A stretch of DNA of 64,000 nucleotides from Carnegiea gigantea (lineage: Eukaryota; Streptophyta; Magnoliopsida; Caryophyllales; Cactaceae). The translations under genes were made by a program, and so were the position numbers. Under the pieces are notes generated by a model. It was not told where the DNA came from and searched no databases. It was given only the letters and a program-made list of their open reading frames with translations. Numbering within the stretch: position 1 is the first letter of the stretch; the number at the start of each line of letters is the position of its first letter. Below, in pieces: positions 49,201 through 61,589 of this stretch. The stretch spans positions 2,567,001 to 2,631,000 of the forward strand of contig JAKOGI010000003.1 of assembly GCA_029747015.1 (NCBI GenBank), in the 5' to 3' direction.

Positions 49201-50857
49201 GACCCCCACTTTACCTTTACCGTTTTGGAAAAAAAAAATTTGGCATGCACCAGGACTTCTTTCCATGCAAGCTGCCTCTATCGCAAATTACATGTTACTC
49301 CTAGAATATCTAGCTTGGTAATCCATTCAAGTACTGGCAGACGTGTCTACAGTATTGTTCCTCGACTCATAAATTTTTGTAACTTAGTGATGAATTTTTT
49401 AGATTGATATTTTTTGTACAAATAAATGAATTTTTTAAATAGATGAATTTTCATAATAACATTACGAATTTTAGTGTTATGATTTTTACAACAATACTGA
49501 TAAACTTATGTGCTTGTATGTACCTGTATAACGTCAACACTTTTCCTATCAAGTTCGTTTTGCACTTCACACAAATTATCAATATTGTTGAATTTATTAT
49601 AAGTGTGATACTATATATATATTTCTCAAAATCTCTTAAGAAAATACCAATTAATATAAGTATTTATTTATTCATGTAAAAACTATGCAGATAAAGTGTT
49701 GAGTACGTCAAATATTTCACATATGAATTTTTATAACAAACTGATGAATTTTTCAATAATACTTATGAATTTTCAAAAGTATGTCCACGTTACTCAATAT
49801 TCATCGTATTTCTGCAAATACTAATCATTCTTCTCTGCACATGCACCAGTCAATCGGCTAGGAAATAGCACCGACTTTTGCTGTGCGCATAGTTCTCTGC
49901 ATAAATTCATTCAGGGTAACTAAATGTGTATGAATAGTTATTATCATATTCATCAAAAAATGCGCACTCAATATGAAAAATTGAAATGCATCCAAAAAGA
50001 TATTCACATCAATCTAAAGCTCATCAAAACAAATAAAAATTCATTTCTAAAATTCAAAGTTCATCGATGATTAACTTAAAGAAAATTAGAACTGAACCTG
50101 AGTAGAGAACACTAATGCCGCATAAACTAATGTAGCAACATGTCACTTAGCTGAATCTTTTATTGGCTCATTTGGGACATTCGATATCTGGTGATTATGC
50201 ACATCATTAATTAATTGAGAATTTCAAATTGAAAGTCATTCCGAAATCAAATATGTAAACCACAACTAAATGCAAAAATAGGGCTCAAGCTGTATAGTGC
50301 CAAGCAGAAGTGAAAACGGGGTTCAAACCATATATATTTAGGTAGAGATCGGTGCAAATAAAAAAAATTATCTACACCAAATCCACAAAAATTAGAACAA
50401 TTAGAAAACTGTCAATAAGAATTCCAAAAACTCAAAAAAAGTAAAATCTAGATGAATTCCAAAAGAAAGAAGATCGATAGAATTGGGGTTTGAATAATTG
50501 ACGGTTGGTGCCTAGATTTGGTAGTAGACATCAGAATTAGCGATAGAACGACATTGTAGTCGACAACGGAGTACTTGTGAATGCCTATACCGAAGGCGGG
50601 GCGTGCAAAATCGCTGACGGTGGGCGAATTAGGGGAGGAGAAAGAGCGATTGTAGGGGGGATTGTCGTGTTTACAAAGAGAGAAGCGGGATGTTGTAGAG
50701 AGAGAATAAATTTCGTTGAAATGAGCGGGAAATTGACATAGGTAGGATTGTCTAGGGGCTATTTGTTATTTTGTTTTGGCTTGGAGCACTTTTTTATGGT
50801 ACCTCAAATAGTGTAATATATAGCCATTGAGATTCGGAAAAGTTTTTGGTAGTAAAA
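49201..50857. other. Unassigned sequence
   Basis: AT-rich on the left with repeated ATGAATTTT words. Between about 50480 and 50720 it becomes richer in GA/GC. No ORF with a domain and no confident transposon end. Confidence 0.4.
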
Positions 50858-53580
50858 GGTAATGCAATAACTCAACCTTAATCCATATTTATTTATTTAA
50901 ATCATATTTATTTATTTAATTAATTATATTTATTTATTTAATTAATTACGTTTATTGATTTAATTACTCATGATTATTTGTTTAACTAAATCATATTTAT
51001 TAATTGAATTACACTCAATTTATATATTTACTAAATTACCTTATGTCATTTAAATTTTTCACTTTCATTTATCGTATTTAATCATTCCAGTTAGGGGATA
51101 TTTTATTTGGGTCCCACTGTGCAATTCAAGTTTCATTGATTGTTAATTCAAGTTTCGTTGATTGACTAAATATCAGGTGAATCGATACTAGGCCTCGATA
51201 AGTATAATTTAGTGACTAATTATTTCTTACATTCGGTAAACTTTAATCCCGAGCAGTACAAATTTTTTCAATACTTCAAATAATTTTTTTTCAAGCCTGA
51301 ACTTAGCTTGTTGGGCCCAAAACAAAAGTCCAAAACCTTGCTAACTTTATTATTTCATTAACTGCTCATTTTAGCACCTAATTTTAATTAGCAAAAAGCT
51401 ACTTCTTGGGTTGAAAATTTGCAGCCACATGTAGCTAATAATTGACAATTTTTACACATAAAAATTTAGCAAAAATAACAAAACTCAACTCTCCATTTTC
51501 TCTCTCTTCCTCACATCCCTTTTGGCAGAAAACAAGGGCAGCAGCTTCTGCCCCTTGTACCGCCATTTTTGATAGTTTTCGGCCACTTAATTGGCCACCT
51601 CCCGGCTACCTTGACTTTTCCTTACTGCCAGCTATCATGTCCAACTACCAAGATCACTCAAAATAGCTCCCTCCTCCCTCTAATTCAAGCCTAAAGTAAG
51701 GTATACTCCAAACCTTAACTTGTTCTATTTTGAGTTTTGGGGTTCTTTTAGTTATGATTATTATTTATATGATCAAATTGATAGTTATTATGCAAATTCT
51801 ATTGATTTTGGGGATGTTGATCATGATGGAGTTGAGCTTGAAGTATGCTAGAGTTAGGGATTATCATGCTCAAGTTAGCTTAAGTTAAGTAATGGATTTG
51901 TATTGTTTTGTATATGATTTTGTAATCTTTAGTCTTATTGATGACTATGATGATGTTTTTGGTGAGTTAGAATGATTTTAAGTGAGGATTTATGTGAAAT
52001 GGTAGAAAACAGGGGTGAATTTGGAATTAAACTGGTAATGATCGGTCCACTAAAAAATTATAATTTTTGGTGGCTAGATAGGTCAGTGTGTTAGATTTCA
52101 AATGCCTTTTGAATCGCCTTAATCCGAGTTCTGTGGACAAAGTTATGGCGATTTTGCTAGAACTGCGCAGATTCAACTAAAAACTGACACACTTGTGTTC
52201 TAGTCCCATTTTAAGAACCCTATTATGAGAATCATACTTTGTGTTGTAAATAAAAGTTTTTTTAGAACTTCTTAATCTTTCCATATTGAAATTTTAGGTT
52301 TCCATTTGAGGTCAAGGGTGAAAGTTATGAATTTTTGAATTGAACTGATCTACTTTAGTGTAAATTGGACTGTTATTGTAATTTCTGTGCAGCATATTCT
52401 TGGAGAAAAATTAAAAAATTTTACTGTAGATTTTTCATATTATTTTCGAATTTTCAATAAGATTTCATGAATTTTGGTTGAGTATTTTGAGTTTGTTGAT
52501 TTTTGGAAGCATTTTGAGTAATTGTGTAAAGAGTAATAATAAGGATTGAGTGAGATTGATCATACACTCATTTTGTGTATTTTGGGCTAAGTAAGGTCAT
52601 TTAAGGAGGAAATGAATATTCATGAACTTTCATGGAGCTTTTAGTTTGATTAGTGAGGAAGAAGAAGACAAGTATACAATTTGGGAGCTTGTTTATGAGT
52701 TTTGAATCAATTATGGATTTTACAAAGAAAATACCAAATTTAGTGAGCTTAAAAGCTTTTATTGAGTTCAATGACTCATTGAGATGGAATTCTATAGCTA
52801 ATAGATTTATGAATTAAATATAGAAAGTGGGGAGAATTTTTAACTCAAAAACTATATTTATCAGTCCAAGTTATTACAGTTTTGCCATTTTGAATCAAGA
52901 TATATCTCTCTTGGCCTCAAATCTTTATTACTTACTCAATTCAGAATGTATCAAATATATTTACCAAGCCAATCTGGTGTACTCGTTGTTGCCTTGAACC
53001 AAACTATACATTAGCGAGCCCTAAACCCATACCAGCAATCTATTTTAGAAAAGGCCAAAACCACTCTCCCATTTGTCACCATCAAGGCCTTTTCTTTTGT
53101 AATCTCATTTAGCTCATTGTGGTCTATTTTACTTTCATTTACTTTATATCGGATTTAATTACTTTCATCAATTCAGTTTTGAAATTATATTGAAATACCC
53201 AAGTTATGTATACCATTTAATTACTCAATTTCTATTACACATACTTTTACTTAGTCAATTATATGAGCAAGGATCATTTACTGACTACACATACCTACAA
53301 TGACATTTATGAAACAGAGTCGAGGCCTAGTTATCGTTTCTGTTATGCATAAGTGTTGTCAAATCAAAACATATTTATCAAGTCAGATGACATTTATGAA
53401 ACAGCTGACTTTTATCAAGTCAGATGACATTTTTAAAGACTCAAGGTGCATCCATTACCTGTATCTTCAGAAAGTAAAACATGTTTATCAAGTTACAACT
53501 CTTAATGAGTTTATCAATGAATCAGTTTATGCAGTGATTTGCCATTTAACTTGTGATCCCGTCAGTTATCATCTATAGGG

Positions 53581-55001
53581 TGATGAACGATAAATTCACC
53601 CATTTTATATGCCTCTTTCACCCACTTTTAGCTCGTGTAATAACTAAATCTTTAGGATTTTTACTTGTTTTATTTATATTTTGTAGGAAATAACTCCAAA
53701 TCAAGCAAACGTCACGGAAAGGGACGAAGACGGGATAAAACGAAGAAAAACAGCGAAAATCGGCAAAAAGGGACAAACCGGGGGGCCACGGCCATCGTGC
53801 CGGTGAAGTGGCACGGTGTGGCCGTGCCACCCTGGCACGGCCTGATCGTGCCATATGGCACGGTCGTGCCTCCCCCCCAGTTCGTCGTCTGCTCGGTTCT
53901 ATTTAAGGCCCGTTTGGGGCGTTTGTTCGGGGGGTCGCACAGGGGTTGCTTGAAGCTTCTCTCTGGCAATTTTGAGGGTAGTTTAGGTTAGGTTCTAGCA
54001 AATAAAACCTCAAGAGGAGGATTAGTTTAGGATTGAAGATTGTAATGTTGGATTCAACCCTTGGATTTCAAGTTCCTTCATCAATTCAAGACTAAGTTTT
54101 CTCCCCTTTTATCTCTTCAGTTTATATCTCATTCTTGTTTATCTTTTGTTAGTTTACTTAATTCTTATATTTGTTTGTTTAGTTTCAATGTTTAGTTTTT
54201 GTTCTTGATTTATGTTATTTAGTCGTTTAGATTCGTTTTATTTTAGTCTCTTTGTTTTATTCTTCAAGTTCATGTTCTTATTTATTAGTTTAGGTTTTGA
54301 TGTGTTTGTGATGTTTAGTTGGTAGATTGTGTTGGCTTGGATTGTGATTAGCCTCTTGATGGCTAATTAGTCTTCTGTTTGACCTAACCGTACTCAATTT
54401 ATGCTTAGAACTTAGAGTTTTCCCTCACGCGCGCCAAGTGTTCGATGAAATGTTTGAGAGAGCTTTCATCCATATTTTTGGGCGATTGACTTATGCTGAG
54501 AGGTGAGGTCAATTAGCTAGTGTGGGAGAGAGAATAGCCGAGTTCGGGACATGAAAATAATACCCGAATCGAGCTAGGTCCGAGGTTGCTAGTTTTGTGG
54601 TCTAATTGGGCTAACCCCATGAAAATAGGTGGTTAGACCAATTAGACTAGCTCAATGGCCCTTGAGAGAGGGCTTGGATGGTCTTTGATGGCGCAACCGA
54701 CCATCTCTTGTTCATAGTGTAGTTTGGGTAGGTTAGGACTTGTCTCAATTAGTTGGTTCGTTATTTGGCGAAAATATAAACCCAAGTCCATGTTTGTTTA
54801 TTTGTTTTAGTAGTTTAGTCTTTCTTCCCTTGCGCTCTTTCTGTTTACCCTTTGTTTTCCTTTGATTTCGCCTAACTCGAGACGCTTTAGTTAGCCTTGG
54901 TAGTTGGAAACACAATTCCCTGCAAACGACACCCCAAGTACTCAACGATACACCTTGCACTTGGGGTTTATAAATATTAAAACTCTGTTTTTCTTGCAAC
55001 A
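53581..55001 (+). repeat. 5' LTR
   Basis: A 1421-bp repeat beginning TGATGAACG and ending TTGCAACA. A probable promoter TATA element CTATTTAAGG is at 53899-53908. The segment 53786-53870 is an array of GGCACGG/CCGTGCC palindromes. Relative to the 3' LTR it has about 25 extra bases inside that array. Confidence 0.92.
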
Positions 55002-55007
55002 AGTTTT

Positions 55008-55023
55008 TGGCGCCGTTGCCGGG
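55008..55023 (+). other. Primer binding site (tRNA-Asp)
   Basis: TGGCGCCGTTGCCGGG lies six bases after the 5' LTR and is complementary to the 3' end of plant tRNA-Asp(GTC). It primes minus-strand DNA synthesis in this retrotransposon class. Confidence 0.9.
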
Positions 55024-55114
55024 AAGTTAGTGCTTTCCAATATTAGAACTTACTTAGGCATTCGAGACTAGACTTTCATTTCGGAAAAAAAAAATTGAAA
55101 ATTGAAAAAAAAAA

Positions 55115-56412
55115 ATGTCTCTTTTCCACTTCCCTCAATATGAGCATGAATTGTTTTGGAGATACTATGATAGATTACATGCTTTTCTTGCTCATTACGA
55201 TTTTTATGTAGAGAAGTGGAAAATTTTGAACATGGTCTATGAGGGTGTGACTTGTGAGACCCGTGCTCTTTTGGAGCATTGGGATTTCTGTGCTCGAAAT
55301 GTTGATGAAGCTTGGGAATTACTTAAGTGGTTGGCTAGGGATACTTATGAATTTGAGACTAGTCAATTTACTTCCTCCACCCCATCCCCCTGCATTCCTA
55401 ATTATACACCTCTTGCGTGTGAGATCTGCCATTGATCTGACCATGACAGTATTTCTTGTCCCTATCATGTTACTGCTGATGGTTTTGCTAGAATTTCTAG
55501 TATGATAGAGGCAATGAATGAGCAACAAGTTAAGCTTGCTAATCGTATGCGGGAGTATGACCTATCACATAAGACTAACCTTAGGGTTAATTTTTCTGAA
55601 CTTGATGTTACATTATGTGATGATGGTGTGTCTTCTCTTGCTCTATAGTCCGAACTAGAGAAAGTATCTGACCCTCCCTTGCCTACTTTACCTCTTATTG
55701 CTCCATCCCTATCTAGCACCCTTGAGGACAACACTATGACCTATCCTGATCCACCTTTCCCTTTAGCTCAGTCGACGGAGTTCGAGGTAGGTGAGATATT
55801 TTGTGTTGATGCTAGTATTGATGGGGATGATTTATGTCTCGAGTCAGACGATACTTTTAGTGAGGTGCATGATCTCGACGAGATTCTCGAGGGGGGTCCT
55901 GTGTGGATGCTGTGGCTGTAGTTTCATCTAGTCCTGATCTTACTGACCATGTATCCCTCAACCCCATTGATATGTCTCGTGCTTCTTCATGTTCACTACC
56001 CTCCCCTTCCCCTCAGTATTGTGATCTCTCCCCGATTGATTCTCTTGCAGTGCTCAAGGGGAATGTGATTGACTGTTCTGAGTCCCTAGGTGCTTTTAGA
56101 GGGTATGACCCCTCCCTTAATCCTTATAGTCTATACCTAGAGGACATGCCTAGAAAAATCATCTTTCCTATTGCAGTCAATCATTCTACTGATTTTTCTA
56201 AGGCATCTGATAAATTTAGAAGAGCACTTACTATCACTCCTATATTCATGCTTGGGTGCTCTTACTTATACTCATCTGAGTTGCAGGCTCAGGTGTTTGA
56301 TAAACTTCTGCGAGCGTTGACGGCATCTGAGTTGGCGATGCGCGTCCTGAACGCCACCGAGGAGTGGCTGATGCTCCTCGCACTTCCCCAACCTCGTCCT
56401 GGCGAGGTGTAG
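55115..56412 (+). pseudogene. Retrotransposon gag, two stops and a frameshift
   Basis: From the ATG at 55115 one frame runs to 55921, interrupted by TGA at 55433 and TAG at 55646. It then continues in another frame from about 55890 to the stop at 56412. The N-terminal part (LFWRYYDRLHAFLAHY, AWELLKWLARDTYEFE) resembles the retrotransposon gag capsid-like domain. The first stop falls inside a zinc knuckle CX2CX4HX4C (55418-55459), where the codon after CEICH is TGA. The C-terminal half is acidic and Ser/Pro-rich with no domain I know. About 430 codons would be encoded without the lesions. I cannot tell whether the stops are recent decay or shared by the family. Confidence 0.8.
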
Positions 56413-57973
56413 TTCAAGTACATTCAGTACCCGACCTGGTATAATCGTTCTCACTCTTCCCCCCTTCTTTTTATTTTTCTTTTCTCTCTTTTTGTTTTTG
56501 TTTAGTTATGGATACTAGGATTGTGTTTTTATTGGTGATCATCTTGAGTTGATATTTGGGATGTTGTTGAGCCAATGATGGCTATGATCACCGTTTTTGT
56601 GTTTTTATGGATATTTGTGTGTTGTGATTGGTGGTGTTGATGGCTTGGTATGTCCTTGTTTTTGGTGGTTAGTTTTGTATATATATGTGGTCTTGTTTTT
56701 GGTTTTAGTGAGTGTTTTTGGGAGAGTGTACTAGCCTGTGTATATATTGTGCAGGTTTAGTGTTGTTGTGTGTGTTTATTGTGTTTTATGTGTCTTGTGT
56801 TTGATTTTGTTTTCTTTATTTTTGTGTGTTTTTGTGGTTGCTGATGACTCTCAACTCCCAATAAGGACATTGTGAGATTTAGGTGTGGGAGTTGGGTCAT
56901 CTCCCCTTTTCTTCTTATTTTTATGAAAATTTTTCATTTTTTGTGTAAATTTTTCAATTTTTCTCCTTTTTGTATAAATTTTTCTTTTCCTTTTGAATTT
57001 AGGGAGTTTTGTACTATTTAGATCAACCTTGATCTCCGGTACCTTGACTATTAGCTCGTATATAAGTATAATATGCATGATAGATATTCATCCCCATTCT
57101 ATCGTTTTAGGCCTCAGTTCTAACCCCAACAATCCATTGTAATTTTGCAATCCAGTCCTGATTTATGTATTGTCATCATCTTACATTCTTAATCTTCCGC
57201 GATCGGCTCTCCCACTTGTCTTCTGCGCAGTTCCCTTTGTATGTGCTGGCACCCCCTTTTCCAAAAACAAAAGCAACAACAAACAAACTCGTGCGCTACT
57301 CGGTGTATCCCTTTGAGGCGTGGCAAGAGTTTAGTATGAGAAAAACAAAGAGAGAAAGAAAAAAAAAGTGGGGAAGAAAAGAGTTGGAAATGACAAGTAC
57401 CCCTTTGAGGCATGCGCTACTGGGTGTTACCCTTTGAGGCAATACTGCTACTGGGAAAGCCTGCTTTCCATGCTAGCCATTCAAAAAAGTAGCTTGTGTC
57501 AGTTGCGTGGGATTGAGTTTGATTTTGGTAGGCCAAAGTTTTAAGGTGATGATACACTTGCACACAGGCACCAGGATGGATTCATTATTTTCATACGTCG
57601 TGGGGTGAAAAGCTGATGTTTGGATGCCATTCTTTGGGATGATATATCCTGAAATGTATATAATACTTGTGTACAGACTAATACTTGAGTTACTATGGGG
57701 TTTTGGTTGATCCGAACATGTACAGTTCATCCTGATGTATATATTATGTTTTGTCATTTTCATTTTTTGATTTTTGTTTCTCTTTTCTTTGTTTTTTCTT
57801 TTTGAGATTTTGTGGGTATATCTTCTGCAAACCCTCACGAGACCTTACTCGTCCACTTGTGGTAACCAAGGGGTTTAAAGGGCTTGTTGCATATGTTAAA
57901 TGCAACCGTGATTCCTACGAAAGTGAGTTAGCTGCTTACTTTAGTTTTTCTTTTATTTTGCTCAAGGACGAGC
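56413..57973 (+). other. Noncoding interior of the LTR element
   Basis: T/G-rich sequence without a domain-bearing ORF where pol or env-like genes would lie in an autonomous relative. It contains a purine-rich stretch at about 57345-57385 and a duplicated phrase around 57300-57440 (CGCTACT..GGTGT..CCCTTTGAGGC). Confidence 0.7.
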
Positions 57974-57993
57974 AAAAGATGGGTGTGGGGGTG
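57974..57993 (+). other. Polypurine tract
   Basis: AAAAGATGGGTGTGGGGGTG directly precedes the 3' LTR and would prime plus-strand synthesis. Preceded by GGACGAGC, a common motif at this place in Athila/Tat-type plant elements. Confidence 0.8.
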
Positions 57994-59399
57994 TGATGAA
58001 TGATAAATTCACCCATTTTACATGTCTCATTCACCCACTTTTAGCTCGTATAATAACTTAATCTTTAGGATTTTACTTATTTTATTTATGTTTTGTAGGA
58101 AATAACTCCAAATCAAGCAAACGTCATGGAAAGGGACGAAGACGGGACAAAACGAAGAAAAACAGCGAAAACCGACGAAAACCGGCAAAAAGGGACAAAC
58201 CGGGGGGCCACGGCCACCGTGCCAGTGAAGTGGCACGGTGTGGCCGTGCCACATGGCACGGTCGTGCCTGCCCCCCAGTTCGTCGTCTGCTCAGTTCTAT
58301 TTAAGGCCCATTTGGGGCGTTTGTTCGGGGGGTCGCACGGGGGTTGCTTGAAGCTTCTCTCTGGCGATTTTGAGGATAGTTTAGGTTAGGTTCTAGCAAA
58401 TAAAACCTCAAGAGGAGGATTAGTATAGGATTGAAGATTGTAATGTTGGATTCAACCTTTGGATTTCAAGTTCCTTCATCAATTCAAGACTAAGTTTTCT
58501 CCTCTTTTATCTCTTCAGTTTATATCTCGTTCTTGTTTATCTTTTGTTAGTTTACTCAATTTTTATATTTGTTTGTTTAGTTTCAATGTTTAGTTTTTGT
58601 TGTTGATTTATGTTATTTAGTTGTTTAGATTCGTTTTATTTCATTCTCTTTGTTTTGTTCTTCAAGTTCATGTTCTTGTTTGTTAGTTTAGGTTTTGATG
58701 TGTTTGTGATGTTTAGTTGGTAGATTGTGTTGGCTTGGATTGTGATTAGCCTCTTGATGGCTAATTAGTCTTGTATTTGACCTAACCATACCTAATTTAT
58801 GCTTAGAACTTAGAGTTTTTCCTCACGCCCGCCAAGTGTTCGATGAAATGTTTGAGAGAGCTTTCATCCATATTTTTGGGCGATTGACTTATGCTGAGAG
58901 GTGAGGTCAATTAGCTAGTGTGGGAGAGGGAATAGCCGAGTTCGGGACATGAAAATAGTACCCGAATCGAGCTAGGTCCGAGGTTGCTAGTTTTGTGGTC
59001 TAATTGGGCTAACCCCATGAAAATAGATGGTTAGACCAATTAGACTAGTTCAATGGCCCTTGAGAGAGGGCTTGGGTGGTCTTTGATGGTACAACCGACC
59101 ATCTCTTGTTCATAGTGTAGTTTGGATAGGTTAGGACTTGTCTCAATTAGTTGGTTCGTCATTTGGCGAAAATATAAACCCAAGTCCATGTTTGTTTATT
59201 TGTTTTAGTAGTTTAGTCCTTCTTCCCTTACTCTCTTTCTGTTTACCCTTTGTTTTCCTTTGATTTCGCCTAGCTCGAGACGCTTTAGTTAGCCTTGGTA
59301 GTTGGAAACACAATTCCCTGCGGACGACACCCCAAGTACTCAACGATACACCTTACACTTGGGGTTTATAAGTATTAAAACTCTGATTTTCTTGCAACA
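57994..59399 (+). repeat. 3' LTR
   Basis: A 1406-bp repeat matching the 5' LTR from TGATGAATG to TTGCAACA. TATA element at 58298-58307. The GGCACGG array (58206-58268) is shorter than in the 5' LTR. Confidence 0.92.
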
Positions 59400-60066
59400 T
59401 AGGGCGTCAGCCCATTATTTACCCGTGCGATTTCAGGCCAACTCTTGATCGAATTGACAGGTATACACCTATGTATAGATCATATCATTGTAAGGGGTTC
59501 ACATCAAGATAATAATGAGCAATTCAGTTTTATATTACTTTCATTTTCATTGTTATTGCGAGCTAAATGAATTGCAAAAGCGAGTACCCATCAACAGTAT
59601 TTCTACGCTCATTTTACAATACAAGAATGTATGTACTGAGTTTTAGCTCACACTTTCGAATTGTTTTCATGTTTTCTATTTTAGGTGATGAAGTATCGCA
59701 TGTTTCTCTATTTAGCAAGTTCTTTTGAAAGTCATCAGATGCTCACAGTGGATTCAGCATAGTCTAAATGTTGGGATCGACCTCAGGGTCAAGATGGATC
59801 TATATTAAATATACTTGTCTAGTGTGGAGTGCGAGTTGGCACATGGTATGATTAAATCGATTGTATTGAAGTTGAACTATTATGGACTTTGGCCTTGGAA
59901 TGTTTCAGTTTAATAGATATTGTGATTGTGAAAATGAATTGCAAGATTAATTGGTTTCAGTGAGCCTTATCTTTATTAGAACAGCGGTAGTGGCTTCTAT
60001 CATTAAGCCTTCCGCTACAATTTTTCATAAATCATGTTATTAGCATTTTGGAGGCGTTACAGATAA

Positions 60067-60925
60067 CTCCCTCCTCCCCAATTTCAAACAAAAAAAGGTT
60101 TGGTAGCTAGTACATATCAAAAATATAGATAAACATATACACGTTTTCTAACAAGAATGACAACAAAACAACTAGATTCCACCAAGCTTTGTAATTGCAC
60201 GCCATCTATGGCATCCCTATAAACAATTCATGTTCTTGCTTTTGCTTTTCATTTCATTCCCTTTAAACAAAAATCCCCTTCAACAATAAGTATACCTTCA
60301 ACAATACTTACACTTTTGACCAGTAAAGATTATTCCACATTAGCTCCAGAAATAGATATCTAACTATTCCAAAAATTTTCTCCATTATTTCATCCTGATT
60401 CATAGTTATAGCCAAATCTTTTTCTATCACTTATTTTCTAAATTCTATAAGCAGTTTATTTATGCACCCATTCACTTCTCGTAATTGAGATTGCCCTTGT
60501 ATGTAGATAAATCAAATTCATTATTGTAGATACTCAACTATTTTGCTCTATCAGAAAGTGAAAAGGCATCTTAATTATTGGTTATATCTAAATAATTGGA
60601 GACACAAAGGCCTAGGAATTAGCAACTAGACACGAATGGCTTAATACACCAAATCAGGTACTAATAGTCCTATCAACAAAGCACCTTCGGCATCGCATCT
60701 TGTGCAAATCCAAGCTCCCCTATAAGGAACTTCAATGGCTTGTCTTCTTCTTATGGAGGGTGTTGAAAGAATGCAATGTGACTGCCTTCAACAATGAAGT
60801 ATTCATTCCCACAAGGGTCGTTATATGAGTAAAGCAAGCTTTTGCAGAGTGTCAACTAGGCATCGTTTCTATACAATGGTAGATGATGAATCAACCATGA
60901 AACTTGTTCGCTTAGAAATAAGCTT
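60067..60925. other. Unassigned sequence
   Basis: AT-rich, with no gene or repeat end recognised. Confidence 0.4.
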
Positions 60926-61589
60926 TAAATTTATACCGCAAGTGGACGGTATTTAGCCGTGTACTTGGGTGTCGTCCTCTGAGAACAGGACTTTAGGATA
61001 CCTCACTTAGTGATTTAGGTCAAATCTAGAAGGGTGAGAAATAATTTGAGCAACTAGTAAGTAAGGATTAACTAAGAACTGGTATAAAATTTCAATAGGA
61101 AAAAGTACTCAGGCCAAGGATTAGTCATTACTGGCTATTTATTCATGCTAGGCATGGGTTCTTGAATGGATTAATCTACAAATAATCGAAGAGGGTGATT
61201 GGCTCGTTAAGATCGCCCAAGCCTCCTTTCGGAGAGTAAAGGTAACCTTAATCCGCAAGCCCACCTATTTTCACGGGGGCTTGAAAACTAAGGTTGAGAA
61301 TAGCCAATTGCACATACCAAGGCCTTGGGTTATTTTCATACCCTAGACTTGATCCCTCTTCTTCTATCCAGGTAAGGTGAATGCCCACCTCTCGGTGTGA
61401 TCATTCACCCCAAGTATTAGATGAACTGTCCTTTCGGACATTTCATTGAACACTTGGTGGGGAGAGAATGAGACCCATAAATAACTTAAAAATTAAGGCA
61501 AGACAAGATCACACCAAACTTATTAAGGCATCCTAGCTCCTAATCCTCAACCCAAGTGGGGAAAACTACTCACTAATCATCATTGTAAC
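60926..61589 (-). mobile_element. LTR fragment, reverse orientation, Athila/Tat-like
   Basis: Read on the minus strand the stretch holds the same order of landmarks as the right half of the 53.6-kb element's LTR. It has a CCAAGTGTTC...GAAATGT phrase, a Gly-less leader with GGTTAGCC-like words, and GACACCCAAGTAC followed by a TATAAA-type end. Identity is clearly lower, so it is another family of the same type. The hAT element at 61590 appears to be inserted in it. Ends are not defined. Confidence 0.5.

Larger units (their letters stand above)
53576..59404 (+). mobile_element. Non-autonomous LTR retrotransposon, gag-only, full structure
   Basis: The element spans 53581-59399 (5.8 kb) with perfect 5-bp target duplications TAGGG (53576-53580 and 59400-59404). 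LTRs are 53581-55001 and 57994-59399, both TG...CA. A primer binding site complementary to plant tRNA-Asp and a purine tract lie in the correct places. The 3.0-kb interior encodes only a broken gag and no protease, reverse transcriptase or integrase, so it must have moved using proteins of a relative. The tRNA-Asp site and the GACGAGCAAAAG...GTGTGGGGGTG end recall Athila/Tat elements. In a 60-base comparison of the LTRs (54001-54060 and 58399-58458) two bases differ, suggesting moderate age. It is inserted in the solo LTR. Confidence 0.93.
50858..60066 (+). mobile_element. Tekay-like solo LTR, interrupted
   Basis: The LTR appears to start TGCAATAACTC at 50863 and end GGCGTTACA at 60061, flanked by GGTAA (50858-50862) and GATAA (60062-60066), which match at 4 of 5. 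A TTTATTTAATTAATTA-rich start, an internal ACTGAGTTTTAGCTCAC (59635-59651) and a GCGTTACA end are features of Tekay/del chromovirus LTRs. Without the 5.8-kb insertion the LTR is about 3.4 kb. There is no primer site or internal domain after it, hence a solo LTR. The left boundary is the weaker one. Confidence 0.55.

Noticed and set aside
51301..51330. TGTTGGGCCC as the left end of the Tekay-like LTR
   Set aside because: The flanking pentamer (TAGCT) does not match the right flank GATAA. The TGCAATAACTC start at 50863 fits better, with GGTAA.
53618..53991. Open frames of 78-108 codons in the 5' LTR and their counterparts at 58027-58389
   Set aside because: They lie in the LTR across the GGCACGG array and differ between the two LTRs by indels. 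No domain is visible.
57165..57838. Open frames of 74-121 codons in the interior of the LTR element
   Set aside because: They overlap on both strands, lack domains and lie in a T/G-rich noncoding stretch.
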